Below, piece by piece: positions 19,545-28,545 of a stretch of DNA of 50,705 nt. Numbering within the stretch: the first letter of the stretch is position 1; each line of letters opens with the position of its first letter. The position numbers and the translations under genes were made by a program. Source of the stretch: Cytophagales bacterium (GTDB lineage: Bacteria > Bacteroidota > Bacteroidia > Cytophagales > Bernardetiaceae); contig RDZD01000032.1 of assembly GCA_004293815.1 (NCBI GenBank), positions 1-50,705 on the forward strand, in the 5' to 3' direction. The notes under the pieces were generated by a model. That model was not told the origin of the DNA and ran no database searches. It saw nothing but the letters and a program-made list of their open reading frames with translations.

Positions 19545-19931
19545 TTAAAAAATTTGTATTTTTTTGTAGACGCTTTCACCATTTCGGGCTTTGATGCGCA
19601 GAATATAAAAGCCCGCAGAAAGCTGCGCTGGTAGCTGTAATTTAGCAGAAAAGGGCGTTTCTACAATGCTTTGTCCCCATAAATTCAAGAACTCACAAGA
19701 CTCGAGTCCAAGTCGCTCATTAGCAATGATATTTAACTCACTTGATGCAGCTATTGGTGTAGGGAAACAACGAATCTCAAAAGCAGTAGGTTTACGCTCC
19801 TTTATCTTGTTAGGGCTAAGCGTCAAAACGACTGAGGCATATCCGCTGCCAGTGCCACCCGCAAAGTTTTGTGCCAAAATTTGCTCGTTGATAGCAAGTC
19901 CTAAAAACAAAGTAAGGATGAGAGTCTTCAT
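19545..19931 (-). CDS. Small secreted protein with T9SS type A sorting domain
   Basis: A 128-residue protein made of a signal peptide (1-20, ending ILAQ), a short glycine-rich linker (NFAGGTGSGYASVVL), and a C-terminal T9SS sorting domain of about 75 residues with SSELNIIANERLG, LNLWGQSI, and the closing GFYILRIKARNGESVYKKIQIF pattern. It has almost no passenger, which is unusual because T9SS signals normally follow large domains. It could be a surface micro-protein or a remnant. Its ATG overlaps the holA stop by one base (TAATG), so it is translationally coupled to holA. Confidence 0.8.
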   Translation of the reverse strand: MKTLILTLFLGLAINEQILAQNFAGGTGSGYASVVLTLSPNKIKERKPTAFEIRCFPTPIAASSELNIIANERLGLESCEFLNLWGQSIVETPFSAKLQLPAQLSAGFYILRIKARNGESVYKKIQIF

Positions 19932-20965
19932 TATGTGTTAAAGATTTTAATCACTAGGTTTTGTAGAACGTGGTAATCTGATACCGCACCAGAAAGCCCT
20001 TTAGATTCCAAATCAGCATCTCTGATATGGCGAATGATGCGAATCGTTTTGATGAGAGGGTAGTTACGGGCTGCTTTTAGATAGTCATCTACAAAATAAG
20101 GATTCACTCCTAGCACTCTTGCCCATTCTTTTTGAGGCATTTCGCCCTTTCCTGTGGCCATAAGTTGGTTTATGGAGAGTACTTTAGTGAAGTAGTTAAA
20201 CAACAAGGCAATGGTGGGAATAACGGGGTAGGTTTTAGGGTTACCGCCAAAAAAATCTATGATTTTAAAAGAAAGTGTGGTATTGCGTTGTGCGATGGCT
20301 TTTTGAAGCTCAAAAACGTTATATTCTCTGTTAATGCCTACATACTTTGTAACGGCAGCCTCGTCTATCTTGAGGGGTGGTGTAAAGTTAAGTAGCATTT
20401 TGTCTATCTCGTTGGCAATACGGCTGAGGTCATTGCCTATAGAGTCGGCCAAGAGAGCCACTGCTTGAGGAGTGGCTGTACACTGTCGCTTTTGTAAGTA
20501 GTCGTTTATCCAAGCGGGCACTTGATTGTCATAGAGCTTTTTGGTATTGATGAATACGGCGTTTCTGTCTAGCTCTTTGGCGAACTTTGTATTGGCATCG
20601 ATTTTTTTGTGCTTGTAAGCCATTACCAGCACTGTGGAAGGAACAGGCTTTTCGCTATATTTGCTTAATCTCTGTTTGCCTTTTTCTGTGCTAAGGTCTG
20701 CTATTTCTTGAGCTTCTTTGATGATAACTACCTGTCGTTTAGCTACCACAGGAAAGCGTCTGACCGCCTCAAGCACATCGTCCAAACGAATATCCTTGCC
20801 GTAAAAAACAGCTTGATCAAAGCTTTTTTCTTCGGATTTAAGAAGGTTTTGTTCTATAAAGTCTGATACACGGTCTATGTCAAAGGCTTCTTCGCCACAC
20901 AAAAAATAGAAGGGCGACACGTCTCCTTTTTTGAGTTGTTGTAGCACAGTGTCAGCAGAAGGCAT
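19931..20965 (-). CDS. holA: DNA polymerase III subunit delta
   Basis: Clamp-loader subunit that opens the beta clamp. The 344 residues start MPSADTVLQQLKKGDVSPFYFLCGEEAFDIDRV, the N-terminal AAA-like domain with the degenerate P-loop region. They continue with RRFPVVAKRQVVIIKEAQ, the lid region with NDLSRIANEIDKMLL near residue 178, and a helical C-terminal collar (KTIRIIRHIRDADLESKGL). Length is normal. No plain promoter consensus was found upstream. The gene overlaps the next one by one base. Confidence 0.93.
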   Translation of the reverse strand: MPSADTVLQQLKKGDVSPFYFLCGEEAFDIDRVSDFIEQNLLKSEEKSFDQAVFYGKDIRLDDVLEAVRRFPVVAKRQVVIIKEAQEIADLSTEKGKQRLSKYSEKPVPSTVLVMAYKHKKIDANTKFAKELDRNAVFINTKKLYDNQVPAWINDYLQKRQCTATPQAVALLADSIGNDLSRIANEIDKMLLNFTPPLKIDEAAVTKYVGINREYNVFELQKAIAQRNTTLSFKIIDFFGGNPKTYPVIPTIALLFNYFTKVLSINQLMATGKGEMPQKEWARVLGVNPYFVDDYLKAARNYPLIKTIRIIRHIRDADLESKGLSGAVSDYHVLQNLVIKIFNT

Positions 20966-21081
20966 AATGTTAAAGCGTTGTGTGAGTGAAAAACAAAATC
21001 AAATATTCACTAATCTTGTGGCTGCACCCAGAAGTGCATTGGTCTTGAGTTTCAAATAAGTTGTTCTAAAATCAAGGCATA

Positions 21082-21116
21082 ATAAAAAGCTGTCCTGATG
21101 GCCTAGAACAGCTTTC
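21082..21116 (-). terminator. Terminator of the exported protein gene
   Basis: Stem 21086-21093 with 21108-21115 (AAAGCTGT/ACAGCTTT) and, on the minus strand, a U tail from the A run 21084-21088. It lies 23 bp past the stop at 21139. Confidence 0.7.
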
Positions 21117-21138
21117 TTGTTGCTTTGCTTTTTGCGCT

Positions 21139-21915
21139 TTACTTTTTGAAAAACTTTTCTTTTTTACCTGCAAACTCTAAAGTATACACTCCCATAGGTA
21201 AATCAGAGCAGTCTATGGTAAGGGCATCTCCTTCTTTGAGCGTTTTGTTGGCAGTGTCTGTTATTTTGAACTTTACTTTTTGCGAAAACGTAATCTTGGC
21301 TGTTACGCGTTGTGGATAAAAGGTAATTTCGCTAGATTGAGCTGTAAAAGCAGCCTCACTAGAAAGCATGGTTTTACCGCCCGACTCAATGTATTTTACA
21401 CGGTATTTGTTGTTGCCAGCACTATGGGTGAGTTTGGACGTATAAGTTTGGTTGCCTCCCACGCCCTTGCAAGCCACAGCCTGCTCGTCTGACCACGAAC
21501 CACCTTTAAATACCTGCACAATGTATTGGCTATAACGCTTCTCGCCTTTGGCTGTCCAGCTCAAACCTTCTGCACTGGCAGTAACAGATACAAAACCAAA
21601 CTCTTCTTGGCTTTTTATAATCTGAGGATTGATGATTTTAGGCGTGCAGCCTGCGCCGTAAATAATTTTAACGGTTACTTGTTCATTGACTTTTACGGTG
21701 GTTTTTAGGTTGATTTCAAAGGCCAAAGACTTAGGAAAAGCCACCTTTTTTGAGTTCACCTCAATACTTGTGATGCAGTTTTCTTTGATGCCCGCCCCGT
21801 TGCATTGGATAAACAAATTAGACGAGCCTGTATAAAGACCCGACAATGAAATTTCACCAGCCTGCACTGCGCAAGCCCATAAACAAAAAGTAAGCAATAT
21901 GAATAATCGCTTCAT
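21139..21915 (-). CDS. Exported protein with beta-sandwich repeats
   Basis: A 258-residue protein with a signal peptide (1-19, MKRLFILLTFCLWACAVQA). Beta-rich segments follow: an immunoglobulin/DUF11-like first half with Cys pairs, a fibronectin-III-like middle (RYSQYIVQVFKGGSW, NNKYRVKYIESGGK), and a C-terminal segment ending in DLPMGVYTLEFAGKKEKFFKK, which resembles the last strands of T9SS sorting domains but lacks their usual full motif. Probably surface or secreted. The specific role is unknown. Confidence 0.65.
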   Translation of the reverse strand: MKRLFILLTFCLWACAVQAGEISLSGLYTGSSNLFIQCNGAGIKENCITSIEVNSKKVAFPKSLAFEINLKTTVKVNEQVTVKIIYGAGCTPKIINPQIIKSQEEFGFVSVTASAEGLSWTAKGEKRYSQYIVQVFKGGSWSDEQAVACKGVGGNQTYTSKLTHSAGNNKYRVKYIESGGKTMLSSEAAFTAQSSEITFYPQRVTAKITFSQKVKFKITDTANKTLKEGDALTIDCSDLPMGVYTLEFAGKKEKFFKK

Positions 21916-21968
21916 CGTCAGATTGGTTTGTATTGGATAGAGACAGTAACACCTCGTGTGTCATTGCA

Positions 21969-21976
21969 CAAAAATA
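21969..21976 (-). promoter_or_regulatory. Possible -7 element for the exported protein gene
   Basis: The minus strand reads TATTTTTG, a TAnnTTTG match 54 bp before the ATG at 21915. No TTG is found at the expected -33 distance, so support is partial. Confidence 0.3.
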
Positions 21977-22152
21977 GGAAAAAAGAATGAAAGTTGTACG
22001 GTGCGGATTGTAAAAAATTTACTAAAGGAGATTGTAGATTATTTTTAAATATTTGATTTATAGGGTTTTATTTGTGGTTGTGAATTTGTATTTAGCGTTG
22101 CTTAGTGTGTAATTTTGACTCGTCAAAAAAAATAAAAATTACCTCCTGAGTT

Positions 22153-22183
22153 TTTGATATTACCAAAAGAATATTTATTTTTG
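22153..22183 (+). promoter_or_regulatory. Bacteroidota promoter of the DUF4157 gene
   Basis: TTTG (22153-22156), a 19-nt spacer and TATTTTTG (22176-22183) match the Bacteroidota consensus. Transcription should begin near 22190, about 20 nt before ATG 22211. This argues against the in-frame ATG at 22154, which lies inside the promoter. Confidence 0.65.
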
Positions 22184-22210
22184 ACGAAATCTTCCACAAC
22201 ATTTTTTGAT

Positions 22211-25200
22211 ATGAAAAAAGAGCACGCTGACCACTCCAAAAAGAGTGAAAACTCTGCCCATAACCATGAAAGCAAAGCTGCTGCGCACAACGAATCCTCT
22301 TCAGTGTCCCCTATCAACCCTCAAAGCATACCTGTACTGAGTGATGTGATGCAGCTCAAAGAGGCTATCACCAACAGCGAGCATGTGAAGCAAATTCAGC
22401 TCAAAAAATCGGGAGGCGGTGCTGCTTTACCTAGCCCTGTCAGAGATAAAATGGAAGGTGCATTTGGGCAGGATTTTTCTCAAGTGAAGGTGCACACCAA
22501 TTCAGAAAGTGCGGCTCAGCTCAAAGCACATGCTTTTGCAGAAGGTAATGACATTCACTTTGCTCAAGGCAAGTTCAACCCAGAGTCCACTTCAGGGCAG
22601 GAGCTTATAGGACATGAGCTAACGCACGTTGTACAACAGCGTTCAGGTAAGGTAAAGGCCAACAACAGCATAGGCAATGTGCCCATCAACGATAGTCCAT
22701 CTTTAGAGAATGAGGCCGATAAAATGGGGAGTATGGCGGCTCAAGGAAAAAGTATTGCGCAGTTTAGTGGTTTGAATACTTCTAACAAACAGGCTAGCTC
22801 TTCGGTTAAGCAAGGTCTTTTTGGTTCTAGCACTAAGGCTATCAGTGCTAAAGAAGGGATGGCAAGATCTCAAGAGTTGCTACTGATGGCAACAAACAGT
22901 GCTAAAAATGCTAGGATAACCTATTTACAACCTTTGGTGTTAGCCGCCACCAACACACTCATGGGCGTAGGCGTGGGCAAGCGCAACAGAAGTGATGAAG
23001 CTAAGGCTTTGCGCGAGGAATTGAAGGGGTTCGCTACCAAAACAGCCAACGATAATATTGATGCAGGTTCAGATCAGGCCAACATTAGGTCTGATGCAAA
23101 ATCTTACACAAAAGCCGCTATTCGAACAAAAGCTGTCAAAGCGGCTATGAACAAGGCTATAAGCACTGAGGCCGGTAAGTATGCGGAAAGAGCTTGCTCT
23201 GTGTTTGATGCAGATATACAGGCATATATATACGATAGACTGATGAAGGGTGTCAATTATGTGGACAAGGACTACGCGAATCGCAAATCTAGACTTGAAG
23301 AGTTTTGTAAGGAAGCTGCCCTTAAGCACAAAGAAGCTGCTATTTCTAGTGCTGCCTTCATGTTCTCTAGCAATGTGACAAATGGTGCCAAGAAGGAAGA
23401 AATGAATGAAAGGATAAAAGGAACGCTGAAAACTGATATCAAAGATTTAGGTAAGTCAGAAGTTAATGACCGTTTAAATTATGAAGCACTTTGGGCAGCC
23501 CCTCATGCGACCTTGATGGTGAACGTGGAAAAAGAGGCGATTTTTGACCCCATAAAAGCAACTGTAGCTGAGAAGCTTACCGCTAATGGTGCTAGTTGGT
23601 ATCAATTCCGTTCTAAGGAGACTCATGGATTTCGCAATGAGCTTAAAAACGAGGCCCGTTCTCAAATGGCCAAAAATATTGGGAACGAAATCTCAAACTC
23701 TACGAATGAAAAAGTGCAGAATGCAGGTGATGCAACCAAAGCCTACTACCAGATGCTGGCTAGCGAAAGCACTCGCGGTGTGGCCAAAGAATCAGTCAAT
23801 GAAGAGTTAATGGTTAAAGCTATAGCGTTTACCACCGACGTGATACCACACGAGGCTACAAACAAAGCCATTAAAGAAGCTGGTCAGACTACAGGATACA
23901 AGTATTACCGTGAAAATAAAGACAATCTTAAGCCACAAAAAGAGCTTGAAGCTGTTAAGGCCGGATCTTTGGCTAAAGCCAAGGAGTTGATGCTCCAGTA
24001 CCAAGTAAAAGGCATACAAAAAGCTCATGATTTTGTAAAAGGAGCTGATAAGGACAATAATAAAACCACTATTAAGCAAGACATTGTCAAAAATGTTAAT
24101 GATAAGGAGCAAAGAGACCAAACAGCCAGAAAAGCTGTTCAGAAAGCAGTAGATGCACCGGATTTGAACACTGCTATGCGAATAGTGGCTGGCATGATTG
24201 ATGTTATGGTGCCTCAGCCTGGCTCTAGCTTAGATCTGGATCTACAACTGCGTGTCATAGAACCCAACACGAACATCTATTTCATTACTCAGTTTAAGGG
24301 AAGCGTAGAAAAAGACGTAGACTATGACTCAGACACGCGCAAAGATGTTAACAGCGTATCAGCACGTACACAGCTCTCGCTGGGCGCAGGTTGGACCGCT
24401 AGCGGCTTGATTGATATAGACGCGCAGATAGGCTTTTTCTTGGAAGCTCAGGCTAACACCAGCCAAAAACTCATGCAGCTCATTTCGTATGGCTTCTATC
24501 GCTCTATGCAAAACGATACCAAAACGGGTAAGGCTGCCAACTTTGTATGGGGCAAAGGCGGCAAGACCTACAACAAGCTGGGACAGAAAAATACGGCTGG
24601 CGATGAGGCTGAAACTTGGGCTGCTATGATAGAGGAGCAAGTACTCAAAACTTCTGGTCAAGACAAGTCGAATGCAGGCTCTTATGTTGAAATGGGCGGT
24701 TTGGCCAAGGTAAAGGGCAAAGGTAACATTGGTGTAGGGTCTATGGAGGGTGAAATTGCCTATAACAGAGGCAAGAGAGTATCAGCAGAGACCGTAGGAA
24801 GCGGATTAGGCAAAGAAAAAACCCAGGAACAACTTAAAGAAGCCAATGCGGGCATAGCTATGAACACCATCAATGCAGAAATTTCCACTGAGCTTTTTGA
24901 AGGTTCAGGCAAATTTGCGCTAGAAGGAGCTTTAAGCTGGGTGTCTGGCAAGAGCGGCCAGCCTAGCATGTTGCACGGCTTTTCTGTAGAAGGCTCTGGT
25001 GCTGCCATTGCCACCATTGGCGGCGATTATTCAGCTTTTGTCAGAAATGTAGCCATTTATGCAGCACCTATACTTTCAGGCATCAAGACACTAGCCCTTT
25101 TGCTGCAAAACAAAGCAAAAACCTCCGAAAAAGCAGGTGCGGTGGCTGATCTGGGAACTAACATCGCTGTACCAACCACAGTCAGTACCGTTGATGGCGG

Positions 25201-25555
25201 TTCTATGAAGTCGTTCTTTGAGGGCATAGGCTCTACCAAAGATAAGGTTACTGGCGGCGATGTGGGACTCTTGGAACTCAAAAGTGCCATGCAAGTGGGG
25301 GCAGGATTTGAATTTGAGCGTGACTTAGGCGAAATTATCAAATACCAAAAAGGGCTTTCTCAAGCTAAACCAACCTTTGAAAAAGCTCTCACCGTATCGC
25401 TTAACTCCACCAGCATTTACGCAGGCAACACACCTATGGCAGCAGTGTCTTTTGGTGGCGAGATAGAAAAGAAAAACAGACTCGTTATGCTAAAATGGGG
25501 TAGCTCAGGGCTTACTCTCGAAGTAGTGGGTTTCCGCAAAACCTTCGCATCGTAA
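22211..25555 (+). CDS. Giant DUF4157 (eCIS core domain) protein, putative eCIS cargo
   Basis: A 1114-residue protein without signal peptide. Residues 1-60 are polar and His/Lys/Ser-rich. Residues about 75-160 form the DUF4157/eCIS core domain with LPSPVRDKMEGAFGQDFSQV, VHTNSESAAQLKAHAFAEG, NDIHFAQGKFNPES and the zinc-metallopeptidase-like GHELTHVVQQ (HExxH near 135). DUF4157 is found in proteins loaded into extracellular contractile injection systems. The middle (about 200-640) is Lys/Ala/Glu-rich and helical. The last 430 residues are Gly-rich and beta-prone (LDLDLQLRVIEP, SLGAGWTASGLIDIDAQIGFF) with no known toxin domain. No tail, sheath or baseplate genes are in the window. The start at 22211 is chosen because the promoter covers the upstream ATG. 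Confidence 0.82.
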   Translation: MKKEHADHSKKSENSAHNHESKAAAHNESSSVSPINPQSIPVLSDVMQLKEAITNSEHVKQIQLKKSGGGAALPSPVRDKMEGAFGQDFSQVKVHTNSESAAQLKAHAFAEGNDIHFAQGKFNPESTSGQELIGHELTHVVQQRSGKVKANNSIGNVPINDSPSLENEADKMGSMAAQGKSIAQFSGLNTSNKQASSSVKQGLFGSSTKAISAKEGMARSQELLLMATNSAKNARITYLQPLVLAATNTLMGVGVGKRNRSDEAKALREELKGFATKTANDNIDAGSDQANIRSDAKSYTKAAIRTKAVKAAMNKAISTEAGKYAERACSVFDADIQAYIYDRLMKGVNYVDKDYANRKSRLEEFCKEAALKHKEAAISSAAFMFSSNVTNGAKKEEMNERIKGTLKTDIKDLGKSEVNDRLNYEALWAAPHATLMVNVEKEAIFDPIKATVAEKLTANGASWYQFRSKETHGFRNELKNEARSQMAKNIGNEISNSTNEKVQNAGDATKAYYQMLASESTRGVAKESVNEELMVKAIAFTTDVIPHEATNKAIKEAGQTTGYKYYRENKDNLKPQKELEAVKAGSLAKAKELMLQYQVKGIQKAHDFVKGADKDNNKTTIKQDIVKNVNDKEQRDQTARKAVQKAVDAPDLNTAMRIVAGMIDVMVPQPGSSLDLDLQLRVIEPNTNIYFITQFKGSVEKDVDYDSDTRKDVNSVSARTQLSLGAGWTASGLIDIDAQIGFFLEAQANTSQKLMQLISYGFYRSMQNDTKTGKAANFVWGKGGKTYNKLGQKNTAGDEAETWAAMIEEQVLKTSGQDKSNAGSYVEMGGLAKVKGKGNIGVGSMEGEIAYNRGKRVSAETVGSGLGKEKTQEQLKEANAGIAMNTINAEISTELFEGSGKFALEGALSWVSGKSGQPSMLHGFSVEGSGAAIATIGGDYSAFVRNVAIYAAPILSGIKTLALLLQNKAKTSEKAGAVADLGTNIAVPTTVSTVDGGSMKSFFEGIGSTKDKVTGGDVGLLELKSAMQVGAGFEFERDLGEIIKYQKGLSQAKPTFEKALTVSLNSTSIYAGNTPMAAVSFGGEIEKKNRLVMLKWGSSGLTLEVVGFRKTFAS

Positions 25556-25562
25556 CTTATTT

Positions 25563-26519
25563 ATGTTCAAGAAACTACTGAACAGCAAAATTATCAGCCA
25601 AGTACGCATTCATTTTGGCTTTAGCTATCGTGAAATGTCGGGTATGATGATTTTACTCCCTCTTACAGTCGCTTTCGTATGCTTCGTACCAGCCTTTAAG
25701 CGGATTTGGCCAAAGGATAATATCAGTACAACTGCTAGGCTTCAAAGGCTTGACTCTATTGAGTTGATAGTCATGGATAATGCTTACAAAAATAAACAGT
25801 CATGGCAGAAACGAACCTCATCTGCATTCATCAAAGCACCTTCTAGCTTTAATCCCAATAAGTTTTCAGAAAAGCAGTGGATAGAACTTGGTCTTAAGCC
25901 TTATCTCGCCAAAAGGATTGCTAACTACGTGCAAAAAGGAGGCAAGTTCAGAACTAAAAAAGATTTACTCAAAATTTATGGCTTCCCATCAGAAGTCTTT
26001 ACAATTATTCAAAACGCTATAGAGCTGCCTGACTCTCTGCAATTTACTCAAAATTATCCAGCAAAAACTTATAAGAATACGGCTACACACCTTGACAAAG
26101 ACCAAGCAAAACTAGTATCAGAGACCATAATAGAGCTTAACGCGGCTGATACCGCTCAGCTAAATCTTATCAAGGGCATAGGGCCTACGTTGGCTGCCAG
26201 AATTGTAAAAATGCGCGACAAGCTGGGTGGATTCCATGCTTACTCTCAACTCAGCGAAGTATATGGCCTTAAGCCAGAAGTAATAGAGGAAATACAAAAA
26301 CGCAGCACACTCAATACCAACGCGTTGAAAAAAATAAATATCAACACAGCAAGCTATGAAGAGCTTAAAGCACATAGTTACATAGGTGGTAAAAATGCTT
26401 CTGTGATAATCAAATACCGGAAAAACAACGGCAACTTTAAAAGCCCTGAAGATTTGCTCAAAACTACAGTCATTGACGAAAGTCTTCTACAAAAACTGAA
26501 ACCCTACTTGGATTTTTGA
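25563..26519 (+). CDS. Membrane-anchored helix-hairpin-helix protein (ComEA-like)
   Basis: A 318-residue protein with one N-terminal TM segment (about 29-46, MILLPLTVAFVCFVPAF) and then at least three helix-hairpin-helix DNA-binding modules: KPYLAKRIANYVQKGGKF near 113, IKGIGPTLAARIVKMRDKLGGF near 203, and INTASYEELKAHSYIGGKNASVIIKYRKNNGNF near 260. The lineup resembles ComEA-type DNA receptors and the related Bacteroidota HhH proteins. It begins 7 bp after the DUF4157 stop and is probably cotranscribed, though a shared function is not established. Confidence 0.85.
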   Translation: MFKKLLNSKIISQVRIHFGFSYREMSGMMILLPLTVAFVCFVPAFKRIWPKDNISTTARLQRLDSIELIVMDNAYKNKQSWQKRTSSAFIKAPSSFNPNKFSEKQWIELGLKPYLAKRIANYVQKGGKFRTKKDLLKIYGFPSEVFTIIQNAIELPDSLQFTQNYPAKTYKNTATHLDKDQAKLVSETIIELNAADTAQLNLIKGIGPTLAARIVKMRDKLGGFHAYSQLSEVYGLKPEVIEEIQKRSTLNTNALKKININTASYEELKAHSYIGGKNASVIIKYRKNNGNFKSPEDLLKTTVIDESLLQKLKPYLDF

Positions 26520-26543
26520 TACCTTCTAAAATGAAGTTTAGGC

Positions 26544-26912
26544 TCAAAAGAAAGGAAGGTCGTCGTTCGGGAGAGGAACAGAGTCAAAATGAGAGGGTGC
26601 ACTGGTGTTGCCGCCCGCTGAGGCCGAAGTTTCTGCTGTAACGCGCCAAGCTTCGAGGTTGGTGAAATAGACGGTTTCACCTGTTTTGCTTTGATAAGGT
26701 CTGCCTCTTAAGTTGAAAGACACACGAACAGTGTCATTTTCTTTAAATGCATCTATAACTTCGCAGCGGTCTTGCGTGAGCTGAAACTTAATGTGCTGGC
26801 TGTATTGACCGTCTGGTACCTCAAGAACAAACTCGCGCTTGCGAAATTTTTCAGACACCTGCTGGGCAGCAAACTTAACCGTGAGCTTGCCCGCTACTTC
26901 AAATGATGACAT
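26544..26912 (-). CDS. DUF3127 OB-fold-like protein with SSB-like acidic tail
   Basis: A 122-residue protein of the DUF3127 family, which I associate with a predicted OB-fold. The body (residues 3-90) has EVAGKLTVKF, KRREF-like KFRKREFVLEV, NDTVRVSFNLRGR and TVYFTNLEAWRV. It is followed by a Ser/Gly/Pro-rich linker and the C-terminus LPNDDLPFF. That tail closely resembles the DDDIPF tip by which SSB recruits repair and replication proteins. A DNA-related role is inferred. The start at 26912 is preceded by a good promoter. Confidence 0.8.
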   Translation of the reverse strand: MSSFEVAGKLTVKFAAQQVSEKFRKREFVLEVPDGQYSQHIKFQLTQDRCEVIDAFKENDTVRVSFNLRGRPYQSKTGETVYFTNLEAWRVTAETSASAGGNTSAPSHFDSVPLPNDDLPFF

Positions 26913-26943
26913 ACCTCGTAAAATGTTTTGGCTAATTCAATTG

Positions 26944-26972
26944 CAAATGTACATAAAATTTTTGTGCACCAA
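26944..26972 (-). promoter_or_regulatory. Bacteroidota promoter of the DUF3127 gene
   Basis: Minus strand: TTG (26972-26970), an 18-nt spacer and TACATTTG (26951-26944). The predicted start of transcription is about 25 nt before the ATG at 26912. Confidence 0.5.
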
Positions 26973-27216
26973 CTCAAATATCCTAAAAAATACTTCATGT
27001 TTTATCTTGTATTCTCGCCCACAAAATACAGCTAGTGATTCTAATACTTGGCAATGCATTATTCAGCAAACAGGCAGATTAAAAAGTATCAATAAATTTT
27101 TTTTATTCCAAAATATCTTTAGTTTTGTGGCATACGCTCTTGAATGAGTTGTATTTTTTCTAAAAAAGGCTACAAAAGTCGTCAATAACAATTCAAAAAT
27201 TGAGTTTCAAACAACA
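26973..27216. other. Divergent intergenic region between DUF3127 and thiolase
   Basis: Together with the promoter at 26944-26972 this forms a gap of about 300 bp. A lone TAGTTTTG at 27120-27127 could be the -7 box of the thiolase, 90 bp before its ATG, but without a matching -33 TTG. Nothing else is recognised. Confidence 0.3.
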
Positions 27217-28398
27217 ATGAAGAAAGTTTATATCGTATCGGCAGTCAGAACTCCTATCGGTTCATTCAACGGCTCATTGGCAGCAGTCTCCGCCACGCGT
27301 TTGGGCGCAGCCGCCATCAAAGGTGCTTTAGAAAAAATCAGCCTCGACCCTAAACTCGTCCAAGAGGTGTTTATGGGTAATGTGATAGCCTCTAACTTAG
27401 GCCAAGCACCTGCACGTCAAGCAGCTCTTTATGCAGGCTTGCCTAACTCTGTGCCTTGTACCACTGTAAATAAGGTGTGTGCTTCGGGTATGAAGTCTAT
27501 CATGTTTGCGGCTCAAAGCATTATGTTGGGTCTTAACGATGTAGTAGTGGCTGGTGGCATGGAAAGTATGACCAACATTCCTTTTTATCTAGATAAAGCT
27601 CGTTTTGGTGGCTATGGCTACGGCAACGGCGTATTTTTAGACGGTTTGGTGCGTGATGGACTTTCTGATGCTTATAACAATAAGCCTATGGGCGTTTGTG
27701 CAGATGCAACCGCTGAAAAATATAACATCAGCCGCCAAGAGCAAGATGATTTTGCTATAGGTTCTTACAAGCGCGTGGCTGAGTCCACTGCAGCTGGTAA
27801 GTTCAAAGATGAAATTGTAGGTGTTGAAATTGTAGACAGAAAAGGCAATAAAACCCTCATCACCGAAGATGAAGAGTATAAGCGCGTAGATTTCAACAAA
27901 GTACCTACACTCAAGGCTGTATTTACGCCAAACGGTACTGTAACTGCTGCAAATGCTTCCTCTATCAATGACGGTGCAAGCGCGCTCATTCTTATGAGTG
28001 AAGAAAAAGTAAAAGAACTTGGCGTAAAACCATTGGCGCGTGTGGTGTCGTTTGCAGACGCGGCTCATGAGCCAGAATGGTTTACCACAGCTCCGCTTTT
28101 GGCTGCTCCCATTGCGCTCAAGCGTGCTGGCATGACCCTTTCTGATGTAGATTTCTTTGAGGTAAATGAAGCCTTTGCTGTTGTTACCTTGGCTTTTGCT
28201 AAAGGTATGAACATTGATATCAACAAAGTGAATATCAATGGCGGTGCTTGCGCTTTAGGACACCCTATTGGCTGCTCTGGTGCACGTATCATCACGACAC
28301 TCAACAGCGTATTGAGTCAGCAAAACAAATCAGTTGGTTTGGCTGCTATCTGCAACGGTGGTGGTGGTGCTGCTGCTATGGTCATAGAGAAAGCTTAA
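27217..28398 (+). CDS. Acetyl-CoA C-acetyltransferase (thiolase)
   Basis: Homotetrameric thiolase that condenses or cleaves acyl-CoA, 393 residues as expected. The acyl-binding Cys is C88 in VNKVCASGMKS. The catalytic His and second Cys are H349 in ALGHPIGCSGAR and C379 in ICNGGGGAAAM, and GGMESMTNIPFY near 112 is also typical. All three catalytic residues are present. Whether it serves beta-oxidation or biosynthesis cannot be decided, since no other fatty-acid genes are beside it. A strong terminator follows. Confidence 0.95.
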   Translation: MKKVYIVSAVRTPIGSFNGSLAAVSATRLGAAAIKGALEKISLDPKLVQEVFMGNVIASNLGQAPARQAALYAGLPNSVPCTTVNKVCASGMKSIMFAAQSIMLGLNDVVVAGGMESMTNIPFYLDKARFGGYGYGNGVFLDGLVRDGLSDAYNNKPMGVCADATAEKYNISRQEQDDFAIGSYKRVAESTAAGKFKDEIVGVEIVDRKGNKTLITEDEEYKRVDFNKVPTLKAVFTPNGTVTAANASSINDGASALILMSEEKVKELGVKPLARVVSFADAAHEPEWFTTAPLLAAPIALKRAGMTLSDVDFFEVNEAFAVVTLAFAKGMNIDINKVNINGGACALGHPIGCSGARIITTLNSVLSQQNKSVGLAAICNGGGGAAAMVIEKA

Positions 28399-28427
28399 TG
28401 CGAATTTTGTAAAGTTAATTTACACAA

Positions 28428-28462
28428 TAAAGCTCAGAGTTTTAGGCTCTGAGCTTTATTTG
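28428..28462 (+). terminator. Terminator of the thiolase gene
   Basis: A perfect 12-bp stem (28428-28439 with 28447-28458) and 7-nt loop followed by TTTG on the plus strand, 30 bp past the stop. Confidence 0.8.
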
Positions 28463-28492
28463 TCTTGAGAGGTTTAAATAGGTTTCTAGAGC

Positions 28493-28545
28493 ATGAAAAA
28501 ACAGCCCTAGCAGATTAAACAGAATCTTCTAGGGCTGTTTTTAGT
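28493..28545. terminator. Second, bidirectional terminator
   Basis: Stem 28496-28510 with 28529-28542, starting in AAAAA and ending in TTTTT, so either strand gets a U tail. It probably ends the leftward ABC-transporter transcript, whose stop is at 28705. The 160 bp between hold no recognised gene. Confidence 0.75.

Noticed and set aside
22154..22210. Earlier ATG start for the DUF4157 protein
   Set aside because: The region overlaps the TTTG-N19-TATTTTTG promoter, so the extra 19 residues would lie upstream of the transcription start.
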